Below are positions 31,374 to 40,560 of a stretch of 45,939 nt of DNA, piece after piece (the stretch's first letter is position 1; the number at the start of each line of letters is the position of its first letter). The translations under genes and the position numbers were made by a program. Source of the DNA: an uncultured Verrucomicrobiales bacterium (GTDB lineage: Bacteria > Verrucomicrobiota > Verrucomicrobiia > Verrucomicrobiales > Akkermansiaceae); NCBI GenBank assembly GCA_905478925.1, contig CAJQKQ010000014.1, positions 1-45,939 of the forward strand, given 5' to 3'. The notes under the pieces are model-generated. The model searched no databases, was not told where the DNA came from, and saw nothing but the letters and a program-made list of their open reading frames with translations.

Positions 31374-33209
31374 ATGAGTCTGGAAATCGCATTAACCTTG
31401 CTGGTGGTCGGCCTGACGCTTGTTGCGTTTGTGCGCGAATGGGCTTCCCCGGACGTGCTTGCGATCACGATCCTGTGCCTCCTCGTGGCACTGGGTCTGA
31501 TCGAGATGAAGGATATGTCATTGGTCTTCCGGAACGAGGCTCCGCTGACCATTGCCGCCCTTTTCGTGATCGGCGGTGCTTTGGAGAAATCCGGTGCCGT
31601 CGACCAGATTGGGCGCTTGCTCCAGCGGCGTGTCAACGGAGGGGTTCGCTCGTCGATTTTCGCATTCACCGTTGTCGCCGCGTTCTTCAGTGCATGGATG
31701 AACAATACCGCGATCGTGGCCATCCTCATGCCGGTCGTCCTCGGCTTCGCACGGTCCAAGGATATCCCCGCCTCCAAGCTTCTGATTCCGCTTTCCTATT
31801 CGTCCATCCTTGGAGGCTGCTGCACACTGATAGGAACCTCCACAAATCTCCTTGTGAACGGCACGCTCAAGGACATGGGCCTGGAGCCGATGTCGATGTT
31901 CACCGTTGCTCCGATCGGCATCCCTTTGGCCATTGCGGGGATCGCATACATGGTGGCTTTCGGGCCGAAGCTGCTGCCCTCCCGATCATCGATCACCGGC
32001 AGCCTTGAGATCGATCATCGCACGACCCCTCTGCATCACCTGCTCATCGGGGATGGATCCGGGCTTATCGGGAAAAAGCTTTTCGATACCCAGCTCGGCA
32101 GCAGGGAAGCGGGTATCCATATTTTGGAAATTCGGCGTAGGGGCACGCGCCTGATGGTGCCGCTCAGCGAGGTTACGGTGGAAAGGAACGACCGCTTCCT
32201 TGTCGCGCTGCACCGGCGCAAGGGGGGGGCGGCGAAGGCCGAACAGCTATTTTCCGAGATCGGTGCCCAGGAACTCTCGGTGGTCGATGGCATCGTTTCC
32301 GAATTGGTTGTACCTAGTGAATCATCCATCGCCGGACGAACTCTCGCCGCATCCGACTTTCGGCAGCGTTACAACTGCGTGGTGCTCGCAGTGCACCGGA
32401 ACGGACTTAATATTACCAGTCGCATGGCCGAGGTCTCGATCGAACGCGGTGACACCCTGCTTGTCATCACGGCGGTGAACAACCTCCCGGCACTCAAGGC
32501 AAGCCGCGATTTCGTGCTTACCGATGCGCCTGAGGCCAAACTGGATGACGCGCCGCTGCCCGCCCGCCCCCGTTGGCCCATTGTTCTTTCATGGTCTGTT
32601 CTCGCGGGAGTGGTTCTGACGGTTACGCTCACTGATGTCTTCCACAGGCTGTTCCCTTCGGTGCCCTCCATTCCGATCCATTACGCAGGATTGGTCGGCG
32701 CACTGGTGCTGCTCTGGTCGAAGATTCTCAGCCCCCGCGAGGCGTACGAAAGCGTCGATTGGCAGGTGCTGCTGATGCTTTACGGCCTCCTAGGCCTCGG
32801 GATGGCGATGCAGACGACAGGAACCGCCGAGTGGTTGGCGAAGCATATGGTTTCGGCAGTGGAGAGTTTGATTTCACCGGAGGTGCTGCCATACGCGATG
32901 CTGTGGCTGGTTTTCCTGTTTACACTGATACTCACCGAGATGCTTTCCAACAACGCGACCGCGGTGATGATGGTGCCGATCGCTGTCCGGCTTGCGGGTG
33001 AGTTGGGGGTCGATTCCAGGCCGTTCATCATCGGGATCACGGTAGCCGCATCGGCATGCTTTGCGCTCCCGATGGGATACCAGACGCACATGATGGTCTA
33101 CGGTCCGGGCGGATATAAGTTCTCGGATTATCTGCGCTTTGGTATTCCCCTGAACGTCATCTGCATGGTGATAGCGTGCCCCCTTATTCCACTGATATGG
33201 CCTTTCTGA
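31374..33209 (+). CDS. SLC13 family anion permease with TrkA-C domains
   Basis: This 611-residue membrane transporter of the DASS/ArsB superfamily has an N-terminal helix bundle containing FFSAWMNNTAIVAILMPVVLG and GGCCTLIGTSTNLLVNG, the substrate and Na+ binding hairpins. Two RCK_C/TrkA-C domains lie in the cytoplasmic middle (about residues 205-375; EIRRRGTRLMVPLSEVTVERNDRFLVAL and SRMAEVSIERGDTLLVI). The C-terminal half repeats the fold with TEMLSNNATAVMMVPIAV and ALPMGYQTHMMVYGPG. It likely carries sulfate, a dicarboxylate or another anion; the ion is not determined. Confidence 0.9.
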   Translation: MSLEIALTLLVVGLTLVAFVREWASPDVLAITILCLLVALGLIEMKDMSLVFRNEAPLTIAALFVIGGALEKSGAVDQIGRLLQRRVNGGVRSSIFAFTVVAAFFSAWMNNTAIVAILMPVVLGFARSKDIPASKLLIPLSYSSILGGCCTLIGTSTNLLVNGTLKDMGLEPMSMFTVAPIGIPLAIAGIAYMVAFGPKLLPSRSSITGSLEIDHRTTPLHHLLIGDGSGLIGKKLFDTQLGSREAGIHILEIRRRGTRLMVPLSEVTVERNDRFLVALHRRKGGAAKAEQLFSEIGAQELSVVDGIVSELVVPSESSIAGRTLAASDFRQRYNCVVLAVHRNGLNITSRMAEVSIERGDTLLVITAVNNLPALKASRDFVLTDAPEAKLDDAPLPARPRWPIVLSWSVLAGVVLTVTLTDVFHRLFPSVPSIPIHYAGLVGALVLLWSKILSPREAYESVDWQVLLMLYGLLGLGMAMQTTGTAEWLAKHMVSAVESLISPEVLPYAMLWLVFLFTLILTEMLSNNATAVMMVPIAVRLAGELGVDSRPFIIGITVAASACFALPMGYQTHMMVYGPGGYKFSDYLRFGIPLNVICMVIACPLIPLIWPF

Positions 33210-33329
33210 AAGGCTCCACTCTGGTGCTGCTGTGATCGTTACGTATTGATGAGGGTGTAAGGATGAACTCGCGACTTGATTCGATACTCGACCGTTTCAG
33301 ATCGGAAAGGTAGCTTTCAGCCTAACGGT

Positions 33330-34193
33330 ATGAGCGACACGAGGGAAGCTGATGGCAACGGCGAGAAGCAGGGCTGGCGTGATCGCTTGTGGAGGATTAT
33401 TTTCCTCTCCGATACAAAAGTCGGACAGGCGTTCGATGTCGTTCTTCTCTTCCTGATCGGTGGGAGCGTGCTGGTGGTGATGCTCGACAGCGTGGAAAGC
33501 CTGCGCAACGAGTATCGCTCGCTTTTCCTTGGGCTGGAGTGGGTGTTCACTTTCGTTTTCACCATTGAGTACGTGGTGCGGCTGATGATTGTCCGAAAGC
33601 GGCGAAAATATGCCCTGAGTTTTTTCGGGATCGTCGATCTCATTTCGATACTGCCCACGTATGTCGCGTTCCTGTTCAGCGGAAGCCATTACCTGATGGT
33701 AATCCGCATTCTGAGGCTTCTGCGCATGTTCCGGGTACTGAAAATGGCGCATCATTTCGGACAGTCGAACTTGCTCCTCAATTCGCTCCGCTCAAGCGGG
33801 CCGAAGATTTCAGTATTCCTTTTTTTCATACTCATCCTGGTATCGATCGAGGGTACGCTGATGTATCTCGTGGAGGGTTCGAGCAATCCGGGCTTCAGTT
33901 CGATTCCGCAGTCGATCTACTGGGCGATCGTAACAGTCACCACCGTCGGCTATGGGGATGTGGCTCCGCTCACGGTCGTGGGCAAGGTGCTTTCATCCAT
34001 GATCATGCTGAGCGGTTTTGCGATCATCGCGGTTCCGGCGGGTATCGTGATCACCGAGATCGGCAGGGAGAGGGCGATGCTGCAGATGGACGGGCGCAAA
34101 TGCGGGCAGTGCGGATGGGTTGGGCATGATCCGGGTGCGAATTTCTGCAAGCACTGCGGCAACGGGCTGAGCAACGGGCACGTGGAATCTTGA
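33330..34193 (+). CDS. Voltage-gated-type K+ channel with C-terminal zinc ribbon
   Basis: This 287-residue ion transporter-family protein has six membrane segments (S1-S6). The S4 region is arginine-rich (MVIRILRLLRMFRVLKM), the pore helix follows and the selectivity filter is TVTTVGYGD. A TTG at 33276 would extend the N-terminus, but ATG 33330 is preferred. The C-terminus is unusual: RKCGQCGWVGHDPGANFCKHCG forms a CxxC...CxxC zinc ribbon in the cytoplasm. It is probably a tetrameric K+ channel; gating by voltage or by the ribbon is inferred. Confidence 0.88.
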   Translation: MSDTREADGNGEKQGWRDRLWRIIFLSDTKVGQAFDVVLLFLIGGSVLVVMLDSVESLRNEYRSLFLGLEWVFTFVFTIEYVVRLMIVRKRRKYALSFFGIVDLISILPTYVAFLFSGSHYLMVIRILRLLRMFRVLKMAHHFGQSNLLLNSLRSSGPKISVFLFFILILVSIEGTLMYLVEGSSNPGFSSIPQSIYWAIVTVTTVGYGDVAPLTVVGKVLSSMIMLSGFAIIAVPAGIVITEIGRERAMLQMDGRKCGQCGWVGHDPGANFCKHCGNGLSNGHVES

Positions 34194-34234
34194 AGGCCGC
34201 TTGCGCACGCAAAGCCGGGGAAGTAGAATGGCGC

Positions 34235-35464
34235 ATGCATGTGCCGACGCTGATCGCTAGGAAAAGGGAAGGGGAGGAACTTTCAGTTGCTGAAGTCCGG
34301 AATCTCGTGGGGGGGTATGTGAGCGGCGAGGTTGCCGACTATCAGATGTCCGCTTTTGCGATGGCTGTCTTTTTTAAGGGGATGACAGCGGTGGAAACGG
34401 CAGCGCTGACACGAGCTATGATGGCTAGCGGCGATGTCTTCGCGCACCCTCCGGGAAATACGGTTGTGGACAAGCACTCCACCGGTGGAATCGGGGACAA
34501 GGTTTCCCTGATCCTTGCCCCGCTGGTGGCATGCTCAGGTTGTAGGGTGCCGATGGTCTCGGGTCGTGGGCTGGGCATCACCGGAGGTACGCTGGACAAG
34601 TTGGAAGCGATCCCCGGCTTCCGGGTGGGAGTGGCCATGGAGGAGGCTGCCGAAATTCTTGCCGATCTCGGTGTTGTGATGATGGGGCAGACGGAACGTT
34701 TCTGTCCTGCGGACAAGAAGCTCTACGCGCTCCGGGATGTGACCGGAACCGTTCCTTCCATCCCGCTGATCACCGCATCGATCATGTCGAAGAAAATGGC
34801 GGAGTCGTTGGAGAAGCTGGTTCTCGACGTAAAATACGGATCCGGTGCTTTCATGAAGAACCGTGCGGATGCAGAGACCTTGGGCGACGGGATGATCGCG
34901 GTTGGCAAGGAGATGGGCGTAGAAGTTCATGCCATGCTCAACGAAATGAGTGAGCCGACGGGCTGTGCCGTGGGGAACGCCCTGGAGGTGATCGAGGCGC
35001 TCGAATGCCTCGGCGGCGGCGGTCCGCCCGATCTTCGGAAAGTCGTCCTGGATCTCAGCGAGGTTATCGCCGGTGTTTCACGCGAGAATCTGGAAGGGAT
35101 GCTGGATGACGGAACGGCAAGGAGGAAATTTGATGAGCTTGTCGTAAGGCAGGGTGGAAGAGTGGAGGATTTGGAGCGGCTATCGGAGATTCACAGGGCT
35201 CCAGTGATCCGTGAAATTACCGCTCCGGTAAGCGGAGTCGTGACTGGGGTGGATGCCGGAAAGATCGGGCAGGCGTCACTTGAGCTCGGCGCCGGCCGTT
35301 CGAAGGCCGGGGATTCGGTCGACTTCTCCGTCGGATTCGACTGTCTCGCAAAGTGCAGGGATAAGGTATCTGCGGGAGATGTGATCGTGAGGATCCACGC
35401 GAGTTCCCAGGAGGCGGGTGAACGTGCAGAGGTCGCCGTTCTTGAAGCCATTTCGATCGGCTGA
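34235..35464 (+). CDS. deoA: Thymidine/pyrimidine-nucleoside phosphorylase
   Basis: This 409-residue enzyme from ATG 34235 phosphorolyses thymidine or uridine to base and pentose-1-phosphate. Family motifs include DYQMSAFAMAVFFKGM, VDKHSTGGIGDKVSL, SGRGLGITGGTLDKLEAIPG, SIMSKKMAE and LDVKYGSGAFMK. Substrate preference (thymidine only or general pyrimidine) cannot be settled, so the symbol could also be pdp. The stop is five bases from the convergent MscS-like gene. Confidence 0.92.
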   Translation: MHVPTLIARKREGEELSVAEVRNLVGGYVSGEVADYQMSAFAMAVFFKGMTAVETAALTRAMMASGDVFAHPPGNTVVDKHSTGGIGDKVSLILAPLVACSGCRVPMVSGRGLGITGGTLDKLEAIPGFRVGVAMEEAAEILADLGVVMMGQTERFCPADKKLYALRDVTGTVPSIPLITASIMSKKMAESLEKLVLDVKYGSGAFMKNRADAETLGDGMIAVGKEMGVEVHAMLNEMSEPTGCAVGNALEVIEALECLGGGGPPDLRKVVLDLSEVIAGVSRENLEGMLDDGTARRKFDELVVRQGGRVEDLERLSEIHRAPVIREITAPVSGVVTGVDAGKIGQASLELGAGRSKAGDSVDFSVGFDCLAKCRDKVSAGDVIVRIHASSQEAGERAEVAVLEAISIG

Positions 35465-35469
35465 TGCGG

Positions 35470-37122
35470 CTACGCTTCAGACTGGTGAACGGTGATCTGC
35501 GTGAACGGGATGACCCAGCCGTTCTCATTGCAGGCATCGACGCAAATACTCTGGATTTCCCTCTGCAAGGCATAGTAGCGGTGGGCCACTGATCCGTCGA
35601 AATCGGCCAGGATCGAGTAGTCCAGGGAGGATGCGGTGGCGGCGGCGAATGTCGTCTTGATCGAGCGGATCGCATCCCGGCCGTATGCCTGGACAAGACT
35701 TGCGGTAAGGATTTCATTGAAAATGTCCGGAATCGAGTTTGTGCAATCCGCCTGGTGCTGATAGTCGATCCGGAAGGTGACGTTGAGCCGGAAACCGTGT
35801 GATAGGTTCTCCGGGGAAAGCTCTAGGAATTTTGCGGTTGGATAGGTTTTTATGCTGCCTTCGAGCACAAGGATAACCACCTGATCCGGTGTCTGAGTGA
35901 TGGTTTTCCCGTAGGTGCCATCGGAGAGAGCGCACCAATCGTCGACCTCAGTGGGGAACCATACCTCCTTCGGGGTGACCGGGCGTGAGATCATGTCCAT
36001 TACATTACGGATCGGGATTCGCATCGTTCCTCCCTGGAGGTTGGGGTTGGTGAATGTGGTGAAAAACCCAAGTGCGGAGACGTTCCATGGCAGACCCTGA
36101 TAGATGACGCGTTCTCCTTCGCGCACGGAGCCGAGGTTGAGAATCATGCGGATCTGATCGAGGTAAGGGGGGATCGTGGTCTTTCCCGCCCAGGCTACGC
36201 CGATGAGAAAAATCGCGACCAAGCTCAGCAGCAGCCAATCGCCCCGGGCGTAGAATACGATGATGATCGCGGAGAGTGCGACGAGGGCTGCGACAGCCAA
36301 TGCCAAGACATCCGATATCCGGCTGGTAAAGGTGTTTTTGTCCTTCTTGTGGACGGGGCTGACGTGCCTGATCCATGAATAGATTTTCCTGGTACCGATG
36401 AAACCGATCATCGCGGCGAGAACCGCGATCAGCAGGTTCAATCCCCGATTCCTGAAGAATTTATTGAAGCCCGTCGAAAGGGTTTCCCAGAGGGATCGCT
36501 GGTCGTGTGTGCGATCCTCAATTTGGAGCTTGCTCACGGCAATCTGGCTGACCGCTTCGGCCTGCCGGCTCGCCCAAAGCCCGCGGGTGGACTCGAGCTC
36601 TGCAATCAGCGCCCCGTCATCACTCTCGCCGATCAGCTTGTCGATCCGTGCGAGCACTATGTCGGTCTTTCGTTTCCGTTCCCGCGATTGTTCCAGGGAC
36701 TTGCGCAATGCTTCGAGCTCACGCGGCTCCGAGGTGGCCTCCTTGATCTCGCTTAGGACGGGCTGGACGATCTCGCCGATCTGCTCCTGGATGCTTGTGC
36801 CGCCTGATGTCTCGCCTTCGTATTCGGCGGCTTCGGATCCACCGACGATGTCTCTGAAATTGTTGCGTAACTGCCCGACGCGTTCACGTTCCGCGTCGAT
36901 CCCTCTCTGGATCTCTCGCTTGGCATCTTCGGTGCTCGTCTGCTTTAGCTGCCCCTGCAGCTTCTGCAATTCGGAGAGCGCGGCGGAAAGCGGCTCGGCG
37001 ATGATTTTCAACGATTCCAAGCTCCGCCCCGCCACTTGAGGCTTCGGGGTGGGTTCTGGATCGTCGGCAGAAAGGATGCCGGTGGGCATCAGGGCACAAG
37101 CAAGAACAAGGAACCATCGCAT
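35470..37122 (-). CDS. MscS-like mechanosensitive channel family protein
   Basis: This 550-residue protein has a signal peptide (MRWFLVLACALMPTGILSADD) and a coiled-coil-rich periplasmic domain of about 190 residues (LSELQKLQGQLKQTSTEDAKREIQRGI; SLEQSRERKRKTDIVLARIDKL). Several membrane helices (LNLLIAVLAAMIGFIGTRKI; VLALAVAALVALSAIIIVF; LLLSLVAIFLIGVAW) and an MscS beta domain (GSVREGERVIYQGLPWNVSALGFF) follow. The pore helix is less glycine/alanine-patterned than in E. coli MscS, so it may be a regulated member of the superfamily. It is convergent with deoA. Confidence 0.82.
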   Translation of the reverse strand: MRWFLVLACALMPTGILSADDPEPTPKPQVAGRSLESLKIIAEPLSAALSELQKLQGQLKQTSTEDAKREIQRGIDAERERVGQLRNNFRDIVGGSEAAEYEGETSGGTSIQEQIGEIVQPVLSEIKEATSEPRELEALRKSLEQSRERKRKTDIVLARIDKLIGESDDGALIAELESTRGLWASRQAEAVSQIAVSKLQIEDRTHDQRSLWETLSTGFNKFFRNRGLNLLIAVLAAMIGFIGTRKIYSWIRHVSPVHKKDKNTFTSRISDVLALAVAALVALSAIIIVFYARGDWLLLSLVAIFLIGVAWAGKTTIPPYLDQIRMILNLGSVREGERVIYQGLPWNVSALGFFTTFTNPNLQGGTMRIPIRNVMDMISRPVTPKEVWFPTEVDDWCALSDGTYGKTITQTPDQVVILVLEGSIKTYPTAKFLELSPENLSHGFRLNVTFRIDYQHQADCTNSIPDIFNEILTASLVQAYGRDAIRSIKTTFAAATASSLDYSILADFDGSVAHRYYALQREIQSICVDACNENGWVIPFTQITVHQSEA

Positions 37123-37179
37123 GGCACGAGCATGAACCTGTATTTCACTACGCGCAACGCGGAGTTTCCTGCCGAAGGA

Positions 37180-38262
37180 TTAGAGGAGTTCTGCCGGGAG
37201 AATTTCTGAGAGTTTCTTGATCGCATCCGCTTGGTGGCGGTTGGCGATGAGGATGGAGTCCCCCGTATTCACCACGATCAGGTCGTCCACCCCCAGCAGT
37301 GCGATGTGCGTGCCCGGGGTCGCGTTGAAAACGATATTGTTCTCGGAATCAATTTCGGAAACGGCGCAGTTGACTCGGTTTTTGTCGCCTTTTTCATCGA
37401 GGTATTTCGCGATGGAAACCCAGGAACCGACATCGTCCCAATCGAAGGTGGCCTCGATGTTGAGCACTCGGTCGGCATTTTCCATGAGTGCGTAGTCGAT
37501 CGAGATCGGTGTTAGCTTCGGGAACTGTGCAGCGACGGTTGCCTTGATGTCGCTGCTCCTGCGGAGTTCGGAAACGAAGGATGCCAGTTCAGGGGCGTGC
37601 GATACGAGCTGTTCGATCACCGTTTGGAGCGACCAGACAAACATTCCGGCATTCCAGGAGAAGCCTCCTGCGGCGAGGAATTGCTCCGCGAGTTCTGGGT
37701 TGGGTTTCTCACGGAAGCGTTTCACCTCGAAGGGCGGATGCTGGCAGGTGGTTCCCGGCATGGATGCCTTGTCGCCGCGCTCAATATAGCCATATGAGGG
37801 GCAGGCCCAGGTGGGTCGGATGCCGATGGTTACAAGGCCGTCGGATTTGGAAGCGACCTCCAGCGCATCCTTCATGACGGAATGGTAGGCGGCGGTGTCC
37901 TTGATGAGTTGATCTGCAGGCAGAACCATCATCACCGCGTCGGGATTGCGGGCGGCAACAAGTCCGATACCGAGCGCGACCGCGGGCGCGGTGTCACGCT
38001 TTGCCGGTTCCGCGAAAACGTTTTCCGCAGGTAGCATGGGGGCGACGGCGCGGACCGCTTCGACCTGCAGCGAGTTGGTCAGGATCAGGATGTTTTCAAG
38101 AGGGACGAGGCCTTCGAGGCGGTTGATCGTCTGTTCGAGAAGGGTGCCTGTGCCGAAGAGGTCAAGCAACTGCTTTGGTTTGTCGTTGCGGCTGAGTGGC
38201 CAGAAACGGGTGCCGGAACCGCCGGCTAGGATTAGTGCGTAGGTGTTTTCGGGAGAGGTCAT
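37180..38262 (-). CDS. manC: Mannose-1-phosphate guanylyltransferase
   Basis: This 360-residue enzyme makes GDP-mannose for exopolysaccharide or LPS. The nucleotidyltransferase signature ILAGGSGTRFWPLSRNDKPKQLL is at residues 11-33, and EPAKRDTAPAVALGIG, VLPADQLI, GYIERGD and FREKPNPELAEQFLAAGGFSWNAGMF follow. It lacks the C-terminal isomerase domain of bifunctional enzymes. It is divergent from the small membrane protein at 38372. Confidence 0.93.
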   Translation of the reverse strand: MTSPENTYALILAGGSGTRFWPLSRNDKPKQLLDLFGTGTLLEQTINRLEGLVPLENILILTNSLQVEAVRAVAPMLPAENVFAEPAKRDTAPAVALGIGLVAARNPDAVMMVLPADQLIKDTAAYHSVMKDALEVASKSDGLVTIGIRPTWACPSYGYIERGDKASMPGTTCQHPPFEVKRFREKPNPELAEQFLAAGGFSWNAGMFVWSLQTVIEQLVSHAPELASFVSELRRSSDIKATVAAQFPKLTPISIDYALMENADRVLNIEATFDWDDVGSWVSIAKYLDEKGDKNRVNCAVSEIDSENNIVFNATPGTHIALLGVDDLIVVNTGDSILIANRHQADAIKKLSEILPAELL

Positions 38263-38371
38263 GCGGCGGGAGGTTAGCGGAACATGCGGCCTCGGGAAGT
38301 GAGAATATGATGACTTTTGGCTTTGTTTTTTCCGTGTTGTCGTCAGCCCATGGAGTGTTTAGTATGAACAC

Positions 38372-38695
38372 ATGGCAGACGCGCATGTTGATACGACTCC
38401 GGTTTGGGTGGAAAGTAGTGCCCTTGCGGCTCCGGTGATTCTCGGAGCTGCTGCAGGATTATTGGTTGGCGACCTCATGCATACCGGTGCGAGGCGCGGG
38501 TTCGGCATTGGACTGGGCATCCTGGGCTTTGCAGCGTTGCTTCCCTTCGCCGTTGATGGTGTTACGGATCTCATTACTGGACCTAGGAGTAAGTTCGGTG
38601 TCCGCCGCAAGATCCAGAAAATCCGGGATATCGGGATCGGCTCGCCGTTTCACGACGAAGTCGATGAAGAGCTCCGTGAGCGAGGAGTGATCTAA
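38372..38695 (+). CDS. Small membrane protein of unknown function
   Basis: This 107-residue protein has two hydrophobic segments (ALAAPVILGAAAGLLVGDLM and FGIGLGILGFAALLPFAVDGV) and a basic then acidic cytoplasmic tail (SKFGVRRKIQKIRDIG ... DEVDEELRERG). No family is recognised. The 109-bp gap to divergent manC leaves room for a shared promoter region. Confidence 0.65.
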   Translation: MADAHVDTTPVWVESSALAAPVILGAAAGLLVGDLMHTGARRGFGIGLGILGFAALLPFAVDGVTDLITGPRSKFGVRRKIQKIRDIGIGSPFHDEVDEELRERGVI

Positions 38696-38969
38696 GGGTT
38701 TCGCGTAGCGACAAAACGTCCAGGTGTGTCGTTTGCGCGCGGCCTGAAGTGTCAATAGTTGTTTTTAAGAAGGCTCTAAGTTTCTTGTAAGTCACTTATT
38801 GTTAGTGGGTTATTGTGATATTGAGTGTTGGTGTGGCAGCTGCTGCTAGGTGTTTGTGCAGTGAAAATCCTGTCACAAGCCTCCCGGATAAATCGCGAAC
38901 ACGACGAAAAAGTGGAATAAAACCCCTCTGGGCGACGTTTAATATGTAGAATCCCATCCCCAAAAAAAT
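38696..38969. other. Intergenic region upstream of the sigma factor
   Basis: These 274 bases have no ORF I can support. The middle part (about 38745-38830) is AT-rich, with TTGTAAGTCACTTATTG and a small CACT/AGTG hairpin, and probably holds the sigma-factor promoter. No known riboswitch or RNA was recognised. Confidence 0.4.
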
Positions 38970-39821
38970 ATGTCCTACGAATCAGACTCCAGCCTCAAGC
39001 TATACCTGCGGGAAATTTCGAAAACGCCGCTCCTGACAATCCAGGAGGAAATTGAATTGGCGGAACGCATCAAGAACGGTGATGATGAGGCGCGCGCCCA
39101 CATGATCCGTGCGAACCTGCGTCTCGTCGTAAAGATCGCGCAGGATTACTCGAATTACGGCCTTCCGGTCACCGACCTTATTTCCGAAGGCAACATCGGC
39201 CTTATGAAGGCGGTCGAGCGCTTCGATCCGGAGAAGGGTGGGAAGCTATCCACTTACGCCGCATGGTGGATCAAGCAGTCCATCAAGCGTGCGCTGGCGA
39301 ACCAATCCAAGACGATTCGCCTTCCTGTCCACATGGTTGATAAGATCGCAAAGATGCGTCGTATTTCCTCAATGCTCGCTGAGGCACTCGGCCGCGAGCC
39401 GACCGATGAGGAACTCGCTGAGGAGGTCGGTCTTCCGCGCCGCAAGATGGCCATGCTCAAGCAGGCGTCCCAACGCCCGACATCTCTGGATGCCCCGATC
39501 AACGACGGAGAATCCACAGCTTATGGTGAGATCATTAGCGATGAGCGAGCCGACAACCCCTTGGACATGCTCGCCGACAAGAATCTTTATGGTGAGATTG
39601 ATGGCTTGCTTGACGTTCTTGACGAGCGCGAGCGCCGAATCATTGACGAGCGCTTCGGCCTCAACGGCAAGAAGCCTCTTACCCTGGAGGAGGTTGGCCG
39701 CGAGTTCGGTGTAACGCGCGAGCGGATCCGGCAGCTACAGAACTCGGCGCTCACGAAGATGCGCCGTGCGCTTAGTCGGAAAGAAAAGCCGATTCCAAAG
39801 CCGGTTCGAGGACTGGCATAG
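38970..39821 (+). CDS. RNA polymerase sigma-70 factor, RpoD/SigA subfamily
   Basis: This 283-residue sigma factor has regions 1.2 to 4.2 and no region 1.1. Region 1.2 is LKLYLREISKTPLLTIQEEIELAERI. Region 2 has NIGLMKAVERFDPEKGGKLSTYAAWWIKQSI and a TIRLPVHM linker. Region 3 begins MRRISSMLAEALGREPTDEELAEEVGL. Region 4.2 is LTLEEVGREFGVTRERIRQLQNSAL. The size fits a short RpoD/SigA-type or group 2 factor; a larger primary sigma may exist elsewhere. A strong terminator follows. Confidence 0.93.
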   Translation: MSYESDSSLKLYLREISKTPLLTIQEEIELAERIKNGDDEARAHMIRANLRLVVKIAQDYSNYGLPVTDLISEGNIGLMKAVERFDPEKGGKLSTYAAWWIKQSIKRALANQSKTIRLPVHMVDKIAKMRRISSMLAEALGREPTDEELAEEVGLPRRKMAMLKQASQRPTSLDAPINDGESTAYGEIISDERADNPLDMLADKNLYGEIDGLLDVLDERERRIIDERFGLNGKKPLTLEEVGREFGVTRERIRQLQNSALTKMRRALSRKEKPIPKPVRGLA

Positions 39822-39839
39822 GCCAGTCCATTTTATCAG

Positions 39840-39872
39840 AGGCCGCAGTGAATAACTGCGGCCTTGTTTTTT
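39840..39872 (+). terminator. Rho-independent terminator of the sigma factor gene
   Basis: AGGCCGCAG and CTGCGGCCT form a 9-bp stem with a seven-base loop (39840-39864), followed by TGTTTTTT. It starts 18 bases after the sigma stop and touches the end of the convergent gene. Confidence 0.9.
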
Positions 39873-40313
39873 CTAGAGCCCCGTGCTTTCGATGAGGGTA
39901 CGCAGCTGCTTCTGGAATTCCAGGATGTCAGTTTCGTTGGGGCTATAGCCGGGTGTATTGGGATCGAGACTGGGGCGACCCGCTTGGTCTAGCATCCAGA
40001 TTGCGGATTCTCCATCTGAGAATACCGCCTTTCCGCTCACCAAGGCACCGGGTGTGGCAATGCTGTCCATTGTTACAGTGACCTCGCCGGTGGGAACTGG
40101 AGTCTCGCTGACCTCCGGTGCGGGTTCCTCCTTTTTCTCCTCAGCCAGTTCGATCCCAAGGTCGAGTACTGCAAAACGGGTGTCCATGTAGGTCACTGAA
40201 AGGCCGAAATCTTCCTTCATCCGCAGCTGGATTTCAGGTAGTTGGGCTCCGCCCGCCGCCCATGACCTGATTGCTGCAATTTGCTCTTCGGAAAGCTGTT
40301 TGGTGCTGAACAT
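39873..40313 (-). CDS. Conserved hypothetical protein, probably verrucomicrobial
   Basis: This 146-residue soluble protein has an N-terminal helical part that resembles a small HTH (LSEEQIAAIRSWAAGGAQLPEIQLRMKEDFGL), then an acidic/proline linker (EEKKEEPAPEVSETPVPTGE). A C-terminal domain follows with VTMDSIATPGALVSGKAVFSDG, AIWMLDQAGRPSLDPNTPGY and a helix. I recall similar C-terminal domains in other Verrucomicrobiota but know no function. It converges on the sigma factor gene. Confidence 0.72.
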   Translation of the reverse strand: MFSTKQLSEEQIAAIRSWAAGGAQLPEIQLRMKEDFGLSVTYMDTRFAVLDLGIELAEEKKEEPAPEVSETPVPTGEVTVTMDSIATPGALVSGKAVFSDGESAIWMLDQAGRPSLDPNTPGYSPNETDILEFQKQLRTLIESTGL

Positions 40314-40498
40314 GCGGGGATTCTGGCGCGTGTTCAGTCTTTGCCCAGCCTATTAGCCGGATATCGTTGGTTTTAGAATGAGTATTGGATGGCAAACTCG
40401 AAAGGTGGCCATTCATAGAGTTACAGACCCTCGGCATGTCTTGTGGGATTGCGTTGATGAATCGAAAAATGAAAAATTTCGTGGTGGCTCGGGATACG

Positions 40499-40530
40499 AA
40501 AAAGCCGTCGCCCACTCAGGCGACGGCTTT
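40499..40530 (-). terminator. Rho-independent terminator of the 61-residue protein gene
   Basis: On the minus strand AAAGCCGTCGCC and GGCGACGGCTTT form a 12-bp stem with a six-base loop, followed by T residues. It lies 30 bases past the stop at 40561, which supports expression of that small gene. Confidence 0.85.
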
Positions 40531-40560
40531 ACCGAAACACAACAGTCTAGCTACAAGAAA

